DNA of 53,249 bases from Candidatus Gastranaerophilales bacterium (GCA_947588755.1 CANPZB010000005.1:1-53249), one strand, 5' to 3'; positions 45,601 to 53,146 are shown, counted from the stretch's first letter. Notes: generated by a model not told the origin, from the sequence alone. Translations and numbers: made by a program.

Positions 45601-45820
45601 TATCAAATTCTTCCAGCACTTTTTTAATTGAATGTATGTTGTGTATATCGGATACGTTAATCTTTTCCGAAGCAAGATATTTCATGGCAAGCTGAGCACC
45701 GAGGGCATTTGTATAAGTTCTGCTGCGTGTTTGTTTATCGGCAAAACTTTTTACCGTTGCCGCAGCTTGTAATTCGTCATCTTTTTCAATATAAATCAAA
45801 GCATTTTTGTCATAACCCAT
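42617..45820 (-). CDS. Giant acidic membrane protein: DUF1822-like N-terminus, TonB-like C-terminus
   Basis: This 1067-aa protein has five visible parts. Residues about 20-135 resemble the cyanobacterial DUF1822 family (VVFDENFIFIPKTHFEYDIL, then DIYLALQIAEDEQYVKLLGFFEPKLI). Residues about 230-850 are extremely acidic and disordered. Within that lie a glycine zipper at about 414-442 (GIAGGIAGGIIGG-like) and a run AAAAEEEEEEEEEE encoded by (GCA)4(GAA)10. One membrane helix lies at about 860-882 (LLITAAAIALVMVTTSAMIL). Residues about 962-1067 look like a TonB/TolA C-terminal domain (VKVSVKLNSGGNVEAANIVI). The long acidic part is therefore cytoplasmic and the TonB-like end extracytoplasmic. AAGGAG precedes ATG. 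It heads a unit with a sigma factor and ATPase, so a signalling role (anti-sigma or sensor) is a reasonable guess. Confidence 0.72.
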   Translation of the reverse strand: MGYDKNALIYIEKDDELQAAATVKSFADKQTRSRTYTNALGAQLAMKYLASEKINVSDIHNIHSIKKVLEEFDIADIMLPNIHIDVRVVFDENFIFIPKTHFEYDILPDIYLALQIAEDEQYVKLLGFFEPKLINKNNHNDEYYFIEKEKLSSPSDLKKYIKDFKGDTYKSLSESEIEKCENLIISMEDNDISNSDKKYLLKKLTESAILRDKFIEYENFELLSNKSLTETDNQDKLKDYEPENHEEISSALIDEIDVPSDEENQEEENKTADTEEQPEEELTDDFEIEENLEAIEEISDMPDEISETDDIFAEELLKTENSDVEDILLSDNENTEDEVSFDEENSDDEFDNLLENSILDDEITQEEPENEKIEITDDVVFEELNEKSEENDLSGNTAEEDTDTKSELTHENSGIAGDIAGGIAGGIIGGIAGGIAGAAAEGLAENIAAETLNITDLPQIDFNTIEENISSAELKEENYDNETISLDNSTETSITDTDNTEETTIDEDLVSLDEINIQEPEIEPNEITENFEEDYLTLSDDNENNLHEDFQDKTYNEEYIENQDETGEEINKEADETFDITEKTADEITEEPQDEIEQVKEENISAFDQNDINDLEDFIDDTMEFSEEQDNKVLEMVNEYLPDYEPETHENINEDTNTDNISSDELLSQADELINTNIATENSEDKFEDVQIEQIGVSEQTDMTEQMPVDELPVLNESANEDIPEYTASETQYSETDLQTQHEEISAAAAEEEEEEEEEEKETVLASDDNDTVNENPYPNNFSEEAPQSDEQVMFNNEADTEFQDNNEEKLGILYSENGEIPAENLSELQNTEETDNKPLYKIPGIAFLEKSPLIQNKKLLITAAAIALVMVTTSAMILLKPKNDTNVAETPQTTETTADVQNPDINQENPFDGTNNIASNTPDISQNDINKKTTDIKNSAKSSQSSVSKSSNKDLSVSKIVWDVPGYLSYSKKFQIYLNTAGKSIKSSLSVDLLLATEYAYSNRVKVSVKLNSGGNVEAANIVISSGSQQIDKIVLQCVKDTLNVVKPPVGEIKGDSYNLGLIINL

Positions 45821-46010
45821 TTTTATTTCTCCTTCATGATTTTTCTCTCTGTTATTATAGAGTACACTTTGTTTAAAAATATTCCGAATTTATTGTAAAT
45901 TTTTGTAACAATATTTGATTTAATGACATTTTTAGAGCAAAATAAATATGCTATCAGTTTTATTTAATATATCAAATTGTGTAGTATTAATTTATATAGG
46001 AGATTATCTT

Positions 46011-46403
46011 ATGTTACAATCGGTCTCAGGTGTGAATTTTCGCGGTGATGTGGTAAATTCTCAGGATTTAATTTCAGGACAAGGCAGATATTCAACGGCA
46101 GGTGTTGTCAGTGAACCTGATGTGTTTGAATCTTCCGAAAAGAAAAGCAATGCTTCAAAAGGTTTAAAAATTGCCGGTGCTATAGTTGCCTTAGCTGCAC
46201 TTGCTTGGGCAGGTTTAGGTATTGCGGTAGGCAGAAAAGGTTCTAATTGGCAAAAAATTGCTGCTGAAGAAGGTAAAGAACTTAAATTTATGCAAAAAGT
46301 TAAAAACGTCTTTTATGAAATCGGTAATTCTGCCGTAACAGCTTACAAAGCAGTTTTTAAACATGGTGAAAAAGCAGCAGAAAAAGCCGCAAAAGCTGAA
46401 TAA
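46011..46403 (+). CDS. Small single-pass membrane protein, 130 aa
   Basis: ATG 46011 is used because AGGAGA (45998-46003) lies seven bases upstream; the frame open from 45948 has no site. The product starts MLQSVSGVNFRGDVV and has a polar segment of about 45 residues, one hydrophobic helix (about 49-70: LKIAGAIVALAALAWAGLGI) and a basic C-terminal amphipathic part ending in Ala/Lys/Glu repeats. No family is recognised. The NFRG motif near the N-terminus recalls the N-termini of the proteins at 317 and 25398. It is monocistronic, with a strong terminator after it. Confidence 0.7.
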   Translation: MLQSVSGVNFRGDVVNSQDLISGQGRYSTAGVVSEPDVFESSEKKSNASKGLKIAGAIVALAALAWAGLGIAVGRKGSNWQKIAAEEGKELKFMQKVKNVFYEIGNSAVTAYKAVFKHGEKAAEKAAKAE

Positions 46404-46423
46404 TAAAGACTAAAATTTTACAG

Positions 46424-46457
46424 GAAAAAATCCGTATAGAAATATACGGATTTTTTT
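46424..46457 (+). terminator. Bidirectional terminator between the small membrane protein gene and hemW
   Basis: TCCGTATA-GAAA-TATACGGA is a perfect 8-bp stem extended by A/T pairs, with A6 before and T7 after, so it can end transcription from both sides. It touches the hemW stop. Confidence 0.9.
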
Positions 46458-47544
46458 ATTCCAAAAAATCACATAAAATACTGTTACTTACAAGAATTCC
46501 TTTTAATGAAAGCTTGTAACCGTCCTCTGTTTTTGTTAAAAATCCGTCGGGCAAGTATTTTTTAAGTTGAATGCCGTATTTTTCGTTGAAATTAATACCG
46601 AATTTTTTGTTTATGTCTGATATGTTTATACCGCAAAGTTTTCTGAAACCCAGAAATATTTCTTCTTCCAGACTTTGTTTTTCGCTTAAAGTATTTTCTT
46701 CTCTGCCGGAAAGAGGATTTTTAATATATTGTTTTATATCAGATGTGTTTGCATATCTTGTTTTCCCTTCAAAACCGTGTGCGGCAACGCCAAAACCGTA
46801 GTAATGATTATTGTTCCAATAGTTAAGATTATGGCGTGAGTTATATCCCGCAAGTGAAAAATTACTGATTTCATAATGTTCAAAACCTTTTTGGGAAAGT
46901 ATTTTTACCGCCGTTAAATACATTTCCGCCTGCAAATCTTCATCAGGTATATTTTCAGGCATGTTCTTATAAAACTTGCAGCCCTGTTCAATTTTTAACC
47001 CGTATAAAGATATATGCTGCGGACATAACTCCGATACTTTTTTTAAGTCGTCTGCAAAACCTTCTGTTGTTTGGTTAGGCAAACCGTATATCAAATCAAG
47101 ATTTATATTATCAAATCCTGCGGATTTGGCATTTTGAACAGCTTTTATTGTATCGGATGCTTTATGTTTTCTGCCGATATTGCTTAATATATCATCGTCA
47201 AAGCTTTGACAGCCTATGCTTAGTCTGTTAATGCCGATATTCCTAACGGCTTTCAAATAATCATAATCCGAATTTTCGGGATTGAGTTCGACGGTTATTT
47301 CCGTATTGGGGTTAATCTTAAAATGTGAAATTATCTTTTTGAAATCGTCAGGTGTCATTAAAGACGGAGTTCCGCCACCGAAATATAATGTATCAAGCAT
47401 TTCTTGACGATAGCGTGATTTAATTTCTTTTATTAACGAATTAATATAGATGTCTTTAAGGCTCGTATCCGTAAACGACGTAAATGAGCAATAGTTACAT
47501 TTTTGTTTGCAAAAAGGTATGTGTATGTATGCATTTTGAACCAT
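46456..47544 (-). CDS. hemW: HemW-like radical SAM protein
   Basis: This 362-aa protein has the radical SAM cluster motif CKQKCNYCSF (CxxxCxxC followed by SF, as in HemW) within YIHIPFCKQKCNYCSF, then LYFGGGTPSLM for SAM binding and GINRLSIGCQSFDD. HemW binds haem and is thought to deliver it; it was formerly misnamed as coproporphyrinogen oxidase HemN. The shorter length and the C-terminal domain without HemN-specific extensions favour HemW. There is no clear ribosome site before ATG. The gene stands alone on this strand. Confidence 0.92.
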   Translation of the reverse strand: MVQNAYIHIPFCKQKCNYCSFTSFTDTSLKDIYINSLIKEIKSRYRQEMLDTLYFGGGTPSLMTPDDFKKIISHFKINPNTEITVELNPENSDYDYLKAVRNIGINRLSIGCQSFDDDILSNIGRKHKASDTIKAVQNAKSAGFDNINLDLIYGLPNQTTEGFADDLKKVSELCPQHISLYGLKIEQGCKFYKNMPENIPDEDLQAEMYLTAVKILSQKGFEHYEISNFSLAGYNSRHNLNYWNNNHYYGFGVAAHGFEGKTRYANTSDIKQYIKNPLSGREENTLSEKQSLEEEIFLGFRKLCGINISDINKKFGINFNEKYGIQLKKYLPDGFLTKTEDGYKLSLKGILVSNSILCDFLE

Positions 47545-47595
47545 ATTTTAATAATACTATAAATTGCAAAAAGTTGATTTTTATAAAATATACAT

Positions 47596-47622
47596 TAAAC
47601 GATTGATGTTAAGTCCTGATAA
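47596..47622 (+). promoter_or_regulatory. Sigma-28 (FliA)-like promoter of the fliM operon
   Basis: TAAA (47596-47599), exactly 15 bases, then CCTGATAA (47615-47622), close to the flagellar sigma-28 consensus TAAA-N15-GCCGATAA (6 of 8 in the -10). It lies 67 bp before the fliM/N-type start. Confidence 0.6.
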
Positions 47623-47688
47623 TTCATATATTGTATAAATGAGGGAAATATTCCATACCGGACTTAAAAAGGGATAGTAAGCTTACAA

Positions 47689-48912
47689 ATGACGGAAACA
47701 TTAATTAATTCAAAACAAGATTATACGGAATTATACGGGCAGTATAACTGGTTTAAAAGTAAATACCCCGATGTTGTTCAGCGTTCGAGTGATGAGTTTT
47801 TCCTTGAGGGATTAAAATTTGTACTGGTCGGTATAAGTAAAAATATAAATACTTTAATGGATAAAGATTCTTATTTCGTCACTAAAATTCGTATTGATAA
47901 ACAGCATGATATGTTTTTCCGCACCTCGGAAAAAGGTATCGGTATTATTCTGGACAAGGCTTTAGGACGTTTGGGCAAAAGATTTAATCTGAACAAAATG
48001 ACTGATTTGGAAGCAAAAATCATAACATCTTTTAATGATTATATGTTTAAAGCAATTCTGCCGTTTTTTGCCCCTGCACCGCCGGTATTAAAACGCAGTA
48101 ATTTTGATGTTATACATTTGAATTTTGTGATGAAAGATATTAATGAAAATACGACTGCCAAATTTATAATAACACTTCCGCAGGAAATATTGGCACCGGA
48201 GGCGGTTGTTGCATCGGAAGATAAATTTGATTACACTGATTTTTCAACAAGCACTCTTGATGTAAGTATTAAAATAGGCACAACAAAATTTTCTTTGTAT
48301 GAATTAAAACATCTTGATACGGATGATATCGTAGTATTTGATAACAGTAATTTGAAGCTTTTGCGGTTAAAATACAAAGATTATGAAAAAGATATAAACT
48401 TAAATCCCAATATGGGAATAGTATTACCGTTTAATAACCATGGGGGAAATATTATGGGTGAAAATTCCGAAAATACAAATTTGTGGGACAGTATTGAAGT
48501 TGAAATGGACGCACAATTTGATTCCGTAAAAATTACGCTGGGAGATTTGAAAAAAATAGAAGAAGGAATTGTGGTTGATTTAACTTCAATATACGAAAAC
48601 AAAGTTACTCTTACGGTTGAAGATAAGCCTATCGCAAGAGGTGAACTGGTTATAGTTAATGACCGTTATGGGGTAAAAATTGATAAAGTCCTTACGATGG
48701 ATAAGGAAAATACAAATTCCGATAAAGAAGAAAATCAGACAGATAATTCAACTTTAAGCGAAACGGAATTAAATCAAATTTCCGACGTAAATGTTTCGGA
48801 TACCGAAACTGCTCAGGGCGGAACTGCTGACGAAGAAGCTCCCGCACAAGAAGGCACTGAAGAAGATGAGTTTGATTACAGTGACTTTGAACTTGAGGAC
48901 GAAGATATTTAG
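47689..48912 (+). CDS. FliM/FliN-type flagellar motor switch protein with two SpoA domains
   Basis: This 407-aa protein has an N-terminal domain (about 1-170) in the position of FliM's middle domain, a first SpoA-like domain (about 180-240: LDVSIKIGTTKFSLYELKHL), a second, clearer SpoA/FliN domain (about 265-335: VEMDAQFDSVKITLGDLKKI, then GELVIVNDRYGVKI), and an acidic disordered tail (345-407). SpoA domains form the C-ring that switches rotor direction. A single protein with both domains resembles fused FliM/FliN or injectisome SctQ. The usual N-terminal CheY-binding motif of FliM is not seen. The next genes are fliO, fliP, fliQ and fliR. Confidence 0.8.
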   Translation: MTETLINSKQDYTELYGQYNWFKSKYPDVVQRSSDEFFLEGLKFVLVGISKNINTLMDKDSYFVTKIRIDKQHDMFFRTSEKGIGIILDKALGRLGKRFNLNKMTDLEAKIITSFNDYMFKAILPFFAPAPPVLKRSNFDVIHLNFVMKDINENTTAKFIITLPQEILAPEAVVASEDKFDYTDFSTSTLDVSIKIGTTKFSLYELKHLDTDDIVVFDNSNLKLLRLKYKDYEKDINLNPNMGIVLPFNNHGGNIMGENSENTNLWDSIEVEMDAQFDSVKITLGDLKKIEEGIVVDLTSIYENKVTLTVEDKPIARGELVIVNDRYGVKIDKVLTMDKENTNSDKEENQTDNSTLSETELNQISDVNVSDTETAQGGTADEEAPAQEGTEEDEFDYSDFELEDEDI

Positions 48913-48940
48913 ATAAATTTATAAAGAAGGGGATGTATAA

Positions 48941-49306
48941 ATGAGCGGATATTTTGCAAATTTCATAATATATACGGCGGCTATGGTAGGTATAATTTTT
49001 CTTGCACTTTTTGTTTATAAAAAAACCGCTTTCGGTTCACAAAATAACAGGTCAAATTTTCTTGCCATTGAGGATACACTTAATATAGGACCGCGAAAGA
49101 GTATTTATGTCGTCAGGGCGGGGAATGAAAAATTTCTTATCGCCTCGGATGCGGAAAGAACCACTCTTTTATCGGAATTGAAAAATAAAAAAACCGCTAA
49201 TGAAGAAATATATACTTCATCTGTTGATGATTTGCCCGTTATTGTTGATTTTCCTTCAAAAAAGACAAATGATACGGTATTCAGAAAGATTTTAAAGAAT
49301 ATATAA
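48941..49306 (+). CDS. fliO: FliO-like flagellar export assembly protein
   Basis: This 121-aa protein has one N-terminal membrane helix (about residues 8-27) and a cytoplasmic domain with the FliO pattern LAIEDTLNIGPRKSIYVVRAGNEKFLIASD. FliO helps assemble the FliP pentamer. It sits directly upstream of fliP, the normal place. AGGGG lies just before ATG. Identification rests on pattern and position, because FliO is poorly conserved. Confidence 0.88.
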   Translation: MSGYFANFIIYTAAMVGIIFLALFVYKKTAFGSQNNRSNFLAIEDTLNIGPRKSIYVVRAGNEKFLIASDAERTTLLSELKNKKTANEEIYTSSVDDLPVIVDFPSKKTNDTVFRKILKNI

Positions 49307-49340
49307 CCAGACTCAGTTAATAAATAATAAGGACAGAAAA

Positions 49341-49982
49341 ATGGAAAGTGTATTAAAAGATATAAATCCGGTACTTCAAATGCTGATAGTGATGACGGTG
49401 TTTTCACTAATCCCGTTTGTGTTTTGTTGTATGACAAGTTTTTTAAGGTTCGTCATAGTATTTTCAATGTTAAAAACCGCCATGGGTACACAGCAGGTTC
49501 CGCCTTCAATAGTAATAATAGGTTTGGCTATGGTGTTAACATTTTATACCATGGGGTCGACTTTTCAAAAAATGTATGAAATGGGTTCAATCCCTTACCA
49601 AAAAAATAAAAATATGATTGAAGCAATAAATGAAGGCTCAAAACCTTTGAAAGAATTTATGATGAAGCAAACCAGAGAGGGAGATTTGGCATTTTTTACG
49701 GAACTTACCCGAAAAACTCCGCCCGCTTCACCCGATGAAATAACCGTATGGGAAGTAGCTCCGGCATTTATTATGAGCGAACTCAAAACAGCATTTGAAA
49801 TAGGGTTTATTATATTTGTGCCGTTTATTGTTTTGGACCTTGTTGTCGCAAATATATTGCTGGCACTGGGGATGTTTATGTTATCACCGACGATTATATC
49901 TTTGCCGTTCAAACTGCTGATATTTATCGCGGTAGACGGCTGGGCATTGATAGTTCAGGGTTTGGTAACGAGTTACAATTAG
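49341..49982 (+). CDS. fliP: Flagellar export gate protein FliP
   Basis: FliP forms the pentameric core of the export gate. The 213-aa protein has the family motifs SFLRFVIVFSMLKTAMGTQQ, PPSIVIIGLAMVLTF, APAFIMSELKTAFEIGFIIFVPF and DLVVANILLALGM. It lacks the cleavable Sec signal of enteric FliP and is closer to SctR in length, but the flagellar context is clear. The central loop (about 75-125) is where the periplasmic domain lies. It is followed by fliQ after 19 bp. Confidence 0.96.
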   Translation: MESVLKDINPVLQMLIVMTVFSLIPFVFCCMTSFLRFVIVFSMLKTAMGTQQVPPSIVIIGLAMVLTFYTMGSTFQKMYEMGSIPYQKNKNMIEAINEGSKPLKEFMMKQTREGDLAFFTELTRKTPPASPDEITVWEVAPAFIMSELKTAFEIGFIIFVPFIVLDLVVANILLALGMFMLSPTIISLPFKLLIFIAVDGWALIVQGLVTSYN

Positions 49983-50001
49983 TAATCAGGAAAGGAATAA
50001 A

Positions 50002-50490
50002 ATGGAACCGTTAGTAGAATATTTAGCAAAAGGTTTTTTATTAATGTTAACAATATCAATGCCGTGTGTACTTATTGCGGCAGGTATAGGTCTGGTTGTG
50101 GGTATTTTGCAGGCGGTAACACAAGTTCAAGAACAAACCATTGCTGCCGCACCGAAAATACTCGGAGTTTTTCTTGTAATAGTAATCGGCGGAATGGGAT
50201 TTATTAATTTGCTGAGAAATTTCTTTACGGAAGGCATGGCAATTGCTTTTAATCATATACCCAAAAATGATTCCTACGTTCTCGCTTCGGATTATTTTAA
50301 GTATACAACTCCGTTTAAAGACGAAATGAAAGACGGTTTCAAAAATCAGTCTGATATTGATGAAATTATGAAAAATCCCGGGAAAACACCATTTTTGGAT
50401 AAAAACCAGAAGATGAAATATTTACCTTCGCCGCGAACACCAATGCCGCGTCCTAATCTGGTCGAAACCGATAAAATCTTGGGGAGGTAG
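50002..50490 (+). CDS. fliQ: Flagellar export gate protein FliQ with a C-terminal extension
   Basis: Residues 1-90 are a normal two-helix FliQ: LLMLTISMPCVLIAAGIGLV, then VTQVQEQTIAAAPKILGVFL. FliQ is usually about 89 aa; here a polar extension of about 72 residues follows (FNHIPKNDSYVLASDYFKYT and a Pro-rich PRTPMPRPN end). No stop or frameshift separates them, and the strong ribosome site GGGGAGG for the next gene lies at the end. The extension's role is unknown; it would sit next to the gate's FliP/R ring. Confidence 0.92.
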   Translation: MEPLVEYLAKGFLLMLTISMPCVLIAAGIGLVVGILQAVTQVQEQTIAAAPKILGVFLVIVIGGMGFINLLRNFFTEGMAIAFNHIPKNDSYVLASDYFKYTTPFKDEMKDGFKNQSDIDEIMKNPGKTPFLDKNQKMKYLPSPRTPMPRPNLVETDKILGR

Positions 50491-50493
50491 TGC

Positions 50494-50877
50494 TTGAAAA
50501 AAGTATTTATACTTTTTATATTTCTTTTAATCCCGAAATATGCGTTCGCATTTCAGGATTATCTGATTTTTTCGGAATTTCCGGTTAAAAGCGTTGTGAT
50601 AAAAGACGGAAAATATGCCGAAATACTCCCTTTGCAGACTATTGATAACACGAAACAAACCATAATTTTCAGATCTTTAAAAGAAGGCAAAACCTCTTTT
50701 GTTATAAAGAATTTTAACGATGAAGCAGTTACAATAAATGCCGACATAAAAAGTGATACTACGGATTTCAGTAAACAACGCGGAATAGAATATTTTCCTT
50801 GTGATTTTCCTCCGGAAGGCTTGATTATTGACGGAAATGAAATACCTAATCCTCCGCAAAGCATGGGAGGTATTTGA
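50494..50877 (+). CDS. Secreted protein between fliQ and fliR
   Basis: The start is TTG 50494 with GGGGAGG at 50481-50487, six bases upstream. The 127-aa product has a clear Sec signal peptide (KKVFILFIFLLIPKYAFA, cut before FQ) and a small beta-rich mature part: VKSVVIKDGKYAEI, then TIIFRSLKEGKTSFVI, which loosely recalls the pilus/secretin N-terminal domain found in T2SS/T3SS systems. That assignment is tentative. Its position between two export-gate genes and tight spacing (3 bp after fliQ, overlapping or abutting fliR) suggest a basal-body or periplasmic partner. Confidence 0.7.
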   Translation: MKKVFILFIFLLIPKYAFAFQDYLIFSEFPVKSVVIKDGKYAEILPLQTIDNTKQTIIFRSLKEGKTSFVIKNFNDEAVTINADIKSDTTDFSKQRGIEYFPCDFPPEGLIIDGNEIPNPPQSMGGI

Positions 50878-50879
50878 AA

Positions 50880-51659
50880 TTGGATAATATAATCAATGAA
50901 CTTATGAAAATGTTTCCGATGTTGAATGCTTATCTTGCGGCAGGAATTTTTATTTTTTCAAGACTGTTGGGTTTTATAAGATTTGCCCCCGTTTTTAACC
51001 GCAAAGAAATTCCTTCTCTTGTTAAACTGAGTTTTGTATTAATTATAACTATAGTTTTAACAACGGTTGTTAAGCCTGATGTTAATGTAATTCAGAGTTC
51101 TTTTGTATTAAGTATTTTATTAAACATAGCCGTTGGTGCAATGATAGGTTACATGGCACAGTTAATACTGTTGGCGGTAGATGCGGGTGCCGATATGATT
51201 AACATGCAGATGGGACTTTCTTCCGCAATGGTTTTGGATCCCACAACATCAAGTCAGGTATCAATTCTGGGTAAAGTTTTTTCGCTTTTGGCGGTGTTAA
51301 TATTTATAGAACTCGGCGGGGTTTACTGGCTTATACAGGCATTAATAAGAAGTATGACAATATTTCCGCTCGGTGCGGTAAGTGTACCTCTTGAACAAAT
51401 TGTTAATATGGATTACTTAATAGAATTGTCGTCAAATGTTTTATATATGGGGCTTCAAATCGCTTCTCCCGTACTGCTTGCGACATTAGGACAGGATATT
51501 ATCCTCGGGGTTATCTCAAAAACCGCACCTCAGGTTAATGTTTTTCAGCTGAGTTTCCTGTTCAAACCAGTTTTGGGTGCCGCAATTCTCGTTTGGATTA
51601 TGCCCATGCTTATTAATATCATAAGCGACTATTTTTTATCGTTTTCGCACATAATTTAA
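50880..51659 (+). CDS. fliR: Flagellar export gate protein FliR
   Basis: FliR caps the FliP5Q4R1 export gate. The 259-aa protein has about six membrane helices with the family motifs FSRLLGFIRFAPVF and AVGAMIGYMAQLI, then MINMQMGLSSAMVLDP. Two TTG starts are possible: 50874 (3 bases after GGAGG 50866-50870) and 50880 (9 bases after). I use 50880 on spacing grounds; the difference is two residues. It ends the fli operon. flhA, the remaining gate gene, is not in the window. Confidence 0.94.
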   Translation: MDNIINELMKMFPMLNAYLAAGIFIFSRLLGFIRFAPVFNRKEIPSLVKLSFVLIITIVLTTVVKPDVNVIQSSFVLSILLNIAVGAMIGYMAQLILLAVDAGADMINMQMGLSSAMVLDPTTSSQVSILGKVFSLLAVLIFIELGGVYWLIQALIRSMTIFPLGAVSVPLEQIVNMDYLIELSSNVLYMGLQIASPVLLATLGQDIILGVISKTAPQVNVFQLSFLFKPVLGAAILVWIMPMLINIISDYFLSFSHII

Positions 51660-51757
51660 AATTTCGTAATCTAAATTCTTGTTTTTTAACTTTTATTAAG
51701 TATGATTGTAAAAGATATATGATTTATATGTGTTAAAAGAAACTAAGAGGAGTATAA

Positions 51758-53146
51758 ATGCTTCAATTGAACTGCAAAAATGCCGATGAAAAAGTTGTGG
51801 GTTCGGATAACGGCTTGAATATTCAATATGAATTTGAACAATATAAAGATAAAATTGCAGAAATCATCACAAACTTAAATCGGACAAAAGATATTCCCGG
51901 AGAGTGGCTGCAGTGGATGAATTTGGGTTACAGCGAAGAAACTCTGTGGTATGTGAAAGAATATGCTTCTATGGTCAAAGACAGATTTGAAAATTTATTA
52001 ATTCTCGGTATCGGCGGTTCTGCGTTGGGCGGCAGTGCGGTTTGTGAAGCACTTTTAAAACCTTACTGGAATATGTTATCCGAACAGGAACGAAACGGTT
52101 ATCCGAGAATATTTTTCCTTGATAATATTGACCCTGACACGATGAACGGGCTTTTTGATATTCTGGACTGGGAGAAAACTCTTGTTAACGTAATTACCAA
52201 ATCAGGTTCAACAGCGGAAACAATGTCGCAGTTTATGATTGTCAAAGACAGACTGGAAAAAGAACTCGGAGATAATTATAGGCGAAATATAGTTGCTACA
52301 ACCGATAAAAATGTCGGTGTATTGCGACAAATTGCAGAACAGGAAGGTTATAAAACATTTGTTGTTCCCGACGACGTCGGCGGAAGATTTTCCGTATTTT
52401 CTGCGGTGGGTTTGCTTCCTTTTGCTCTTGTCGGGCTGGATGTCGACGAAATTATCCGCGGTGTCAAAGATATGGATTTGCAATTGAAAAACCCCGATAT
52501 ATACCAGAATATCGCCGCACAAAATGCTTTAATTCATTACCTTTTGGACACAAAAAAAGGGAAAAATATTTCGGTTATGATGCCGTATTCAAGCAGATTA
52601 AGGTATATTTCGGACTGGTATGCTCAGTTGTGGGCTGAATCTTTAGGAAAAAATAAAGATAAACAGGGCAATGATGTTAATATAGGACAAACACCCGTAA
52701 AAGCTCTCGGGGTAACGGATCAACATTCGCAGATACAACTTTATAACGAAGGTCCGAATAATAAAATAATTAGTTTTATACGTGTGGAAAATTTTGATAC
52801 GACATTACAAATTCCAAATATTTTTGAATACACGGGTGTTGGTTATCTTGGCGGAAAGACGATTAATCGGCTGATAAATGCTGAGGCAGATTCTACCCGT
52901 GTTGCTCTTTCTGATTATTGCCGTCCGACAGTGACACTGACAATTCCGCGGGTTAATGAATACTATGTGGCAGGTCTTATTTATATGTTGGAAATTCAAA
53001 CAGCCGTAGCGGGTGAATTGTATAATATTAATACGTATAATCAACCCGGTGTGGAGCAGGCAAAAAATTACACTTACGCATTAATGGGACGTGCGGGATA
53101 TGACGAATCGGCACATATTTTGCGTGAGAAAATGGCGGTTATATAA
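51758..53146 (+). CDS. pgi: Glucose-6-phosphate isomerase
   Basis: Pgi interconverts glucose-6-phosphate and fructose-6-phosphate. The 462-aa protein has the sugar-phosphate site LGIGGSALGGSAV, ITKSGSTAETMSQF, VGGRFSVFSAVG, the TDQHSQIQLYNEGP segment and a C-terminal GVEQAKNYTYALMG with the active-site Lys. This is the shorter bacterial form (about 450 aa, Bacillus type). AGAGGAG lies a few bases upstream of ATG. It is separated from the flagellar operon by about 98 bp and followed by the promoter-bearing repeat. Confidence 0.97.
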   Translation: MLQLNCKNADEKVVGSDNGLNIQYEFEQYKDKIAEIITNLNRTKDIPGEWLQWMNLGYSEETLWYVKEYASMVKDRFENLLILGIGGSALGGSAVCEALLKPYWNMLSEQERNGYPRIFFLDNIDPDTMNGLFDILDWEKTLVNVITKSGSTAETMSQFMIVKDRLEKELGDNYRRNIVATTDKNVGVLRQIAEQEGYKTFVVPDDVGGRFSVFSAVGLLPFALVGLDVDEIIRGVKDMDLQLKNPDIYQNIAAQNALIHYLLDTKKGKNISVMMPYSSRLRYISDWYAQLWAESLGKNKDKQGNDVNIGQTPVKALGVTDQHSQIQLYNEGPNNKIISFIRVENFDTTLQIPNIFEYTGVGYLGGKTINRLINAEADSTRVALSDYCRPTVTLTIPRVNEYYVAGLIYMLEIQTAVAGELYNINTYNQPGVEQAKNYTYALMGRAGYDESAHILREKMAVI

